Source of the DNA: Granulosicoccus sp964352535
Lineage (GTDB): Bacteria > Pseudomonadota > Gammaproteobacteria > Granulosicoccales > Granulosicoccaceae
Length of the DNA stretch: 18,270 bases
NCBI GenBank assembly: GCA_964352535.1
Contig: CAYGSW010000110.1
Coordinates: forward strand, 1-18,270
Direction of reading: 5' to 3'
Shown: positions 13,738 to 18,270 of the stretch, one piece after another
How the letters are laid out: each line of letters starts with the position of its first letter
Numbering within the stretch: position 1 is the stretch's first letter
Notes under the pieces: generated by a model
Told to the model about the DNA's origin: nothing
Databases searched by the model: none
Seen by the model: the letters and a program-made list of their open reading frames with translations, nothing else
Translations under genes and position numbers: made by a program

Positions 13738-15060
13738 TTGGATCCGTTAACGCTGGGATTGGTGGTGGCTGTGGCTACCATTGCGGTGCTGTTCTCGGGC
13801 GTGTCTGTTGCTACAGGCTTGCTCATTGTGTCAGCTGGATTTCTACTGATCTTCGACGGTGTGCGTTCGCTGGAACTGATGCCCGAGATATTTTTCGGCA
13901 AGCTCAACAGCTTTGCTCTGCTGTCCATCCCCATGTTCATAATCATGGGTGCCGCCATATCATCCACGCGTGCAGGTGCTGATCTTTATGAAGCGCTGGA
14001 TCGCTGGCTGACCCGGGTACCGGGTGGCCTTGTCATCTCCAATCTGGGGGCCTGTGCTTTGTTTTCAGCCATGTCAGGCTCATCGCCTGCCACGTGTGCA
14101 GCGATTGGCAAGATGGGTATTCCGGAGATGCGCAAACGCGGTTATCCGGATGCCGTAGCGGCTGGCTCGATTGCTGCCGGTGGCACCCTGGGCATTCTGA
14201 TACCACCCTCGGTCACCATGATCGTTTACGGCATAGCAACCGAAACCTCCATTGGCCGCTTGTTTTTGGCGGGCGTTATCCCGGGTTTGTTGCTGGTTGC
14301 CCTGTTCATGGCGTGGTCTATCTACAGCACGTGGCGAGAGCAAGGCATAGCCGGCGCACTGGAATCACGTTCCTACACCTGGACAGAAAAAATTGAAATT
14401 CTTCCGCGTGTTCTGCCGTTCATACTCATCATCATCGGGGTGCTGTACGCCATGTACGGTGGTGTAGCAACACCCTCGGAGACGGCCGCCGTCGGAGCAC
14501 TGCTGTGCTTGATGATAGCCATCATCATCTACAAGCTCTGGAATCCGAAGTCGCTGTGGATTGTGCTGCGTGATTCAACCCGCGAAAGCGTCATGATACT
14601 TTTTATCATCGCCGCCGCTGGTGTGTTTTCGTACATGCTGTCTAGCCTGTCTATCACACAGAGCATTGCCGAGTACATCGGTGCGCTGGATGTTAACCGC
14701 TGGGTGCTCATGGGCATGGTGAATCTTTTCTTGCTGGTGGCAGGCTTCTTTCTTCCACCGGTAGCCGTCATACTCATGGCTGCGCCGATTCTGTTGCCGA
14801 TCATTATCTCGGCCGGATTCGACCCTTACTGGTTTGCGGTGATTCTTACCATCAACATGGAGATCGGGCTGATTTCGCCACCCGTAGGACTTAACCTGTA
14901 TGTCATTAACGGCATTGCGCCGGATATTGAGCTCAAGACTATCCTGATGGGCTCCTTACCGTATGTGGCCTGTATGGTGCTAGCCATAGTCATTCTGTCT
15001 GTTTTCCCTGAACTGGCCACCTGGTTGCCAGAACTTGTCATGGGGAAAGCCGTATCATAA
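13738..15060 (+). CDS. matM: TRAP transporter large permease (DctM/MatM)
   Basis: 440 residues, about 11-13 hydrophobic segments, the usual DctM size. Family motifs include SIPMFIIMGAAISS, AMSGSSPATCAAIGKMGIPEM, GYPDAVAAGSIAAGGTLGILIPPS, YGGVATPSETAAVGAL and a final ILTINMEIGLISPPVGLNLYVI. The start is the TTG at 13738, immediately after the matQ stop with no gap: MDPLTLGLV matches the expected N-terminus and no other start is close. It catalyses sodium-coupled import of the acid delivered by MatP. Confidence 0.92.
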   Translation: MDPLTLGLVVAVATIAVLFSGVSVATGLLIVSAGFLLIFDGVRSLELMPEIFFGKLNSFALLSIPMFIIMGAAISSTRAGADLYEALDRWLTRVPGGLVISNLGACALFSAMSGSSPATCAAIGKMGIPEMRKRGYPDAVAAGSIAAGGTLGILIPPSVTMIVYGIATETSIGRLFLAGVIPGLLLVALFMAWSIYSTWREQGIAGALESRSYTWTEKIEILPRVLPFILIIIGVLYAMYGGVATPSETAAVGALLCLMIAIIIYKLWNPKSLWIVLRDSTRESVMILFIIAAAGVFSYMLSSLSITQSIAEYIGALDVNRWVLMGMVNLFLLVAGFFLPPVAVILMAAPILLPIIISAGFDPYWFAVILTINMEIGLISPPVGLNLYVINGIAPDIELKTILMGSLPYVACMVLAIVILSVFPELATWLPELVMGKAVS

Positions 15061-15077
15061 CGACGGAAGGGTTTTAT

Positions 15078-15089
15078 AGAACAAGTTCT
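15078..15089. promoter_or_regulatory. Perfect 12-bp palindrome in the matM-matA gap
   Basis: agaacaagttct (5-bp arms) lies in the 48-base gap between matM and matA, just before the AGGAG ribosome binding site (15094-15098) of matA. It may be an RNA hairpin that tunes expression of the enzymes against the transporter. Function is unproven. Confidence 0.25.
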
Positions 15090-15108
15090 GTGCAGGAGCA
15101 GTACGCGC

Positions 15109-16479
15109 GTGAGTCGAATAAGTTACCTTTCCGATCTGTTGTCCTCGGTTTTCGTCCGGGAAAGTGCTACCGACGACACCACGGATGAAGGTTCGTTTGC
15201 TGAATTGTGTGATGCCATCCTGTCACACCAGGGCGAGAGCTCGGGGATACGGTTGGCTCGCAGCATTATCAGCAAGTTCAACTCGGCCACTGATGATGAG
15301 CAGCTGGCGTTTTTCCGCTTACTCGCCGATCGCTTCGATATCAACGCCGAACACGCTATCGAGGCGGCACAGCAGTATTCGCAAGATAGGACTGCGGCAA
15401 ATCTGGCTTCGTTGATGGATGGCGTAGAGCCACGACGCCAGGAGCTCTTTCGCCGTCTTAACCGCTTACCCGGTGCGACTAATGAGCTGGTCAAGATGCG
15501 TGCATTGCTGCATCAGGCCTGCAAGACTGATGCTCATCTGAAGCGCATCGATCTGGATTTTCAGCGATTGTTCAGCTCGTGGTTCAATCAGGGTTTTCTG
15601 GTGTTGCGCGAAATTGACTGGCGCACGCCTGCCAACATCCTTGAAAAAATAATAGCGTATGAAGCGGTGCACGCCATTACTAGCTGGGCGTCGCTGCGAA
15701 AACGTCTCGAACCTGCTGACCGACGCTGTTTTGCGTTTTTTCATCCCGCCATGCTCGATGAGCCGCTTATCTTTGTTGAGGTGGCGCTGACCGTGGATAG
15801 CCCGACGGCCATCGGTCAAATCCTGAAAAGTACCGGTCGCAGAATTGTGCCTGAAAGTGAGGCAAAGACAGCGGTTTTCTATTCCATTTCCAATTGCCAG
15901 AAAGGTCTGGCTGGCGTCTCTTTTGGCAACTTCCTGATCAAGCAGGTTGCCAGTGAGCTCTCGGTGTCAGTGCCAGGTCTTGAGACCTTCCGCACACTGT
16001 CGCCGGTCCCCGGGTTTACACGCTGGGTGGATGAGCAGCTGGCAAGACTCGATGACCGCAGCGCATCCATTGAAGTGGACAACAGTCAGCCGGTGGGTCC
16101 GGTGCCGGTGCAATGGCTGAAGCTTGCGCAACAGGTGAGTACATCTTCATCATATGATTTCATGGCGGACGATAATTTGCAGCTGCAACGATTGGTTGCA
16201 CACTATCTGACGCAAGCGCGCCGCTTTGACCAGCAGCCAGTGGACCCGGTAGCGCGGTTTCATCTGGGCAACGGTGCCAGTCTGGATGCGGTACTGCCAG
16301 GGGCTGATCTGCATGAGAAAGGCTTGTCGCAGTCGGCCGGAGTGATGGTCAGTTATCTTTATGATCTTGATAAAGTAGCGTCCAACCATGAGTTGTACGC
16401 CAATGAGCGAACCGTTCAGGCCTCACAAGCCGTCAAGGCCTTGCTGGAAACACCACGAAAAAAACGGAAACGTGCCTGA
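15109..16479 (+). CDS. matA: Malonyl-CoA decarboxylase
   Basis: 456 residues from GTG 15109, preceded by AGGAG with 10 bases spacing. It catalyses malonyl-CoA to acetyl-CoA + CO2. The N-terminal about 170 residues are the helical MCD oligomerisation domain; the rest is the GNAT-like catalytic domain. Recognisable blocks are CFAFFHPAMLDEPLIFVEVAL (208-228), AVFYSISNCQKGLAGVSFGNFLIKQV (255-280, carrying the catalytic Ser region, Ser259/Ser261, equivalent to human Ser329) and VARFHLGNGASL (381-392, with His385 equivalent to human His423). A very basic tail (RKKRKR) ends the protein. The stop overlaps the matB start by one base (TGATG), so decarboxylase and synthetase are probably made in fixed ratio. 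Confidence 0.95.
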   Translation: MSRISYLSDLLSSVFVRESATDDTTDEGSFAELCDAILSHQGESSGIRLARSIISKFNSATDDEQLAFFRLLADRFDINAEHAIEAAQQYSQDRTAANLASLMDGVEPRRQELFRRLNRLPGATNELVKMRALLHQACKTDAHLKRIDLDFQRLFSSWFNQGFLVLREIDWRTPANILEKIIAYEAVHAITSWASLRKRLEPADRRCFAFFHPAMLDEPLIFVEVALTVDSPTAIGQILKSTGRRIVPESEAKTAVFYSISNCQKGLAGVSFGNFLIKQVASELSVSVPGLETFRTLSPVPGFTRWVDEQLARLDDRSASIEVDNSQPVGPVPVQWLKLAQQVSTSSSYDFMADDNLQLQRLVAHYLTQARRFDQQPVDPVARFHLGNGASLDAVLPGADLHEKGLSQSAGVMVSYLYDLDKVASNHELYANERTVQASQAVKALLETPRKKRKRA

Positions 16480-17999
16480 TGTCTAATCACTTGTTCGATG
16501 CCTTGTCCTCTGCGCGTTCTCAAGGTGATGGAACGCTATTTGTCTCAGCGGGTGTGCCGCTATTTGATAACCACTCCTTCTTTGATCTCAGTGCCCGTAT
16601 CGCAAGTGTGCTTCTGGCGGCCGGTGTTGAACCTGGCGACAGAGTTGCTGTACAGGTTGACAAGAGTATCGAGGCATTGGCCTTGTATGTTGCATGCTTG
16701 CGGGTGGGAGGCGTGTTCCTGCCGCTTAACAACGCTTACACGCAAACCGAGCTTCAGTACTTTATCGATGATGCTACGCCACAGCTTTTTATCGTCGATC
16801 CAGAGCGCGAGGCCATCGGCCTTCAGCTGACAGAACCCTCGCGGGTGTTGACGCTGTCTGCGAATGCTGACGGCTCCTTGATAGCAAGGGCACAGCAGGC
16901 GGATGCCATGCAGGGCGTGGTGCCAAGAGATGCACAGGATCTTGCGGCTATCCTGTATACATCGGGAACCACAGGGCGCTCAAAAGGGGCCATGCTCACA
17001 CACGATAATCTGCTCTCCAATGCACAGACACTGGTCAGCTATTGGCACTTCAGCAGTAATGACGTTTTGCTGCATGCACTGCCGATTTTTCATACACACG
17101 GTTTGTTTGTTGCCAGCAACGTCATGCTTCTCTGTGGTGGAAGCATGATATTCCAGTCAAGATTTGTGCTCGACGATGTACTGGGTGCATTACCTCATGC
17201 AACCAGCATGATGGGCGTGCCCACCTTCTACACACGCCTTCTTGCCGATACGCGCTTTACCCGTGAGCTTGTCAGCCACATGCGCTTGTTTGTGTCAGGC
17301 AGTGCACCGTTGCTGGCGGACACTCATCGTCAATTTGAAGCGCGCACCGGGCAGCGGATTCTAGAGCGCTATGGCATGACAGAAACCAACATGAATACGT
17401 CCAACCCGTATGACGGTGAGCGTATTGCCGGCACCGTCGGGTTAGCTCTACCGGGGGTCACGGTGCGAGTGTGTGATCAGCAAAGCCATGAGCCTGTTGC
17501 GACGGGTGAGGTGGGTGTGCTGCATGTGCGCGGGCCGAACGTGTTCAAGGGCTATTGGCAAATGCCTGAGAAGAGCGCGGAAGAGCTACTGCCAGATGGC
17601 TTTTTCATCACGGGTGATCTGGCTGTGATCGACGAGCAGGGCTACGTCACCATTGTAGGCCGATCAAAGGATCTGATCATCTCTGGCGGGTACAACATCT
17701 ATCCCAGGGAAGTCGAATTGCTGATCGATGAGGTCGATGGTGTCGAAGAGTCGGCTGTAATCGGTATTCCGCATGCTGATTTTGGTGAAGCGGTGGTAGC
17801 GGTGGTTGTTACCCGAGACAAAAGTGCCATGACGCTTGATTCAGCCAGCATCATGAAAGCCCTTGAACCCAGATTGGCCAGATTCAAATTGCCCAAGCAT
17901 GTGGTGTTTGTAGAGCAACTGCCACGCAACACGATGGGCAAGGTTCAGAAGAAAAGCCTGCGGGAAAGGTATGCAGATCTGAACACTTTGCAAGCCTGA
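16479..17999 (+). CDS. matB: Malonyl-CoA synthetase
   Basis: 506 residues from the ATG at 16479, overlapping the matA stop by one base. It is an acyl-activating enzyme of the ANL superfamily: A3 loop YTSGTTGRSKGAML (160-173), LPIFHTHGLF (201-210), the MMGVPTFYTRLL (244-255) pocket region, A5 ERYGMTETNMNTSNPYDG (296-313), TGD (378-380), RSKDLIISGGYNIYPREVE (395-413) and the catalytic lysine Lys488 in NTMGKVQK. MatB proteins show the same HTHGLF and YGMTETNMNTSNPYDGER blocks, which separate them from acetyl- or fatty-acyl-CoA synthetases. It makes malonyl-CoA from malonate, CoA and ATP; MatA then yields acetyl-CoA. A lysine near the end of such synthetases is a common acetylation site, so post-translational control is possible. 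Confidence 0.95.
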   Translation: MSNHLFDALSSARSQGDGTLFVSAGVPLFDNHSFFDLSARIASVLLAAGVEPGDRVAVQVDKSIEALALYVACLRVGGVFLPLNNAYTQTELQYFIDDATPQLFIVDPEREAIGLQLTEPSRVLTLSANADGSLIARAQQADAMQGVVPRDAQDLAAILYTSGTTGRSKGAMLTHDNLLSNAQTLVSYWHFSSNDVLLHALPIFHTHGLFVASNVMLLCGGSMIFQSRFVLDDVLGALPHATSMMGVPTFYTRLLADTRFTRELVSHMRLFVSGSAPLLADTHRQFEARTGQRILERYGMTETNMNTSNPYDGERIAGTVGLALPGVTVRVCDQQSHEPVATGEVGVLHVRGPNVFKGYWQMPEKSAEELLPDGFFITGDLAVIDEQGYVTIVGRSKDLIISGGYNIYPREVELLIDEVDGVEESAVIGIPHADFGEAVVAVVVTRDKSAMTLDSASIMKALEPRLARFKLPKHVVFVEQLPRNTMGKVQKKSLRERYADLNTLQA

Positions 18000-18017
18000 G
18001 CTGCCGGGAGAATTGGT

Positions 18018-18039
18018 GCCGGGAAATCCCTGTCCCGGC
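18018..18039 (+). terminator. Hairpin after matB, possible operon terminator
   Basis: gccggga (18018-18024) pairs perfectly with tcccggc (18033-18039) around an 8-base loop, 18 bases after the matB stop. There is no T-run after it, so it may stall or protect the transcript instead of ending it alone. The 5' arm is part of a 15-base-period repeat (tgccggga at 18002 and 18017), which gives two alternative 5' arms. Confidence 0.4.
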
Positions 18040-18270
18040 TACCCCTGAGTTGTCTCTCCTGCAAACCTGTGTCTGCGGGAAAACATGCTACGTTCACTGA
18101 TGGAAGCAGCGCCGTCATTCTTATCGATGACTTGAAAACTGTAACGACGGCGGTGCACGCATCTGTACGGATTCAGTGCATTAGTGAGGCTTTATTCCGT
18201 TCCTGCAGGTAGAAATGCGGAGCACTTTACTTTTACTCGAAGCCGCTGCTTCCTACTCTATGAGCTGGAC
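18040..18270. other. Non-coding end of window, nothing recognised
   Basis: I see no gene, RNA or repeat here. A plus-strand frame opens at ATG 18215 and runs 18 codons to the window edge, which could be the start of the next gene, but its only support is a weak caggt purine stretch upstream. Confidence 0.3.

Noticed and set aside
1..18270. Mobile element or genomic island borders
   Set aside because: No transposase, integrase, tRNA or attachment-site repeat was found, and base composition looks even across the genes.

Overview
The window looks like chromosomal DNA of a free-living, heterotrophic Gram-negative proteobacterium, most likely a marine gammaproteobacterium. The reasons are a mid-50s GC content, an outer-membrane-type lipoprotein, Sec-dependent periplasmic binding proteins, TRAP and ABC carboxylate/amino-acid transporters, and protein styles typical of that group. 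The exact genus cannot be read from the sequence. I see no tRNA, rRNA, transposase, integrase or CRISPR array.

Layout. (1) 1-928, minus strand: a lipoprotein with a calcium-binding TSP3-like stretch and a CBM9-like domain, cut off by the window edge. (2) 930-1498: a long intergenic region with divergent promoter candidates. (3) 1499-4176, plus: a membrane-anchored Ser/Thr kinase with a coiled-coil periplasmic part, overlapped by a secreted, membrane-anchored Ig-like partner. (4) 4177-4435: a non-coding junction holding a 14-unit octanucleotide repeat and a hairpin between convergent genes. (5) 4436-6516, minus: an AspC/TyrB-type aminotransferase and a family 3 periplasmic binding protein. They are divergent from (6) 6630-12047, plus: ABC ATPase, ABC permease, MFS transporter, D-2-hydroxyacid (LDHD-type) FAD dehydrogenase and a four-carbon acid-sugar kinase (OtnK), tightly spaced like one operon. 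(7) 12185-17999, plus: TRAP transporter P-Q-M, malonyl-CoA decarboxylase and malonyl-CoA synthetase, i.e. a complete malonate uptake and catabolism module (matPQMAB), preceded by a GntR-type palindrome TTGTATACAA. (8) 18000-18270: a hairpin, then nothing recognisable.

How the genes work together. Malonate is imported by TRAP, activated by MatB (malonate + CoA + ATP) and decarboxylated by MatA to acetyl-CoA. The upstream operon pairs a D-2-hydroxyacid oxidising flavoenzyme with a 2/3-oxo-tetronate-type kinase, two transporters and, divergently, an aminotransferase. I infer a route for a four-carbon hydroxy acid or hydroxy amino acid (for example D-erythronate or 4-hydroxythreonine-like compounds) in which the usual NAD dehydrogenase, isomerase and aldolase (OtnD/I/C) are not in the window. 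This is the best candidate for an undescribed pathway here.

A second theme is DNA-level. Three successive gene ends or junctions (MFS/dehydrogenase, dehydrogenase/OtnK, and the OtnK 3' end) each carry a short tandem duplication (periods 19, 17 and 32 bp) that remodels stop codons, start codons or ribosome binding sites. The junction after the kinase operon carries an 8-bp array.
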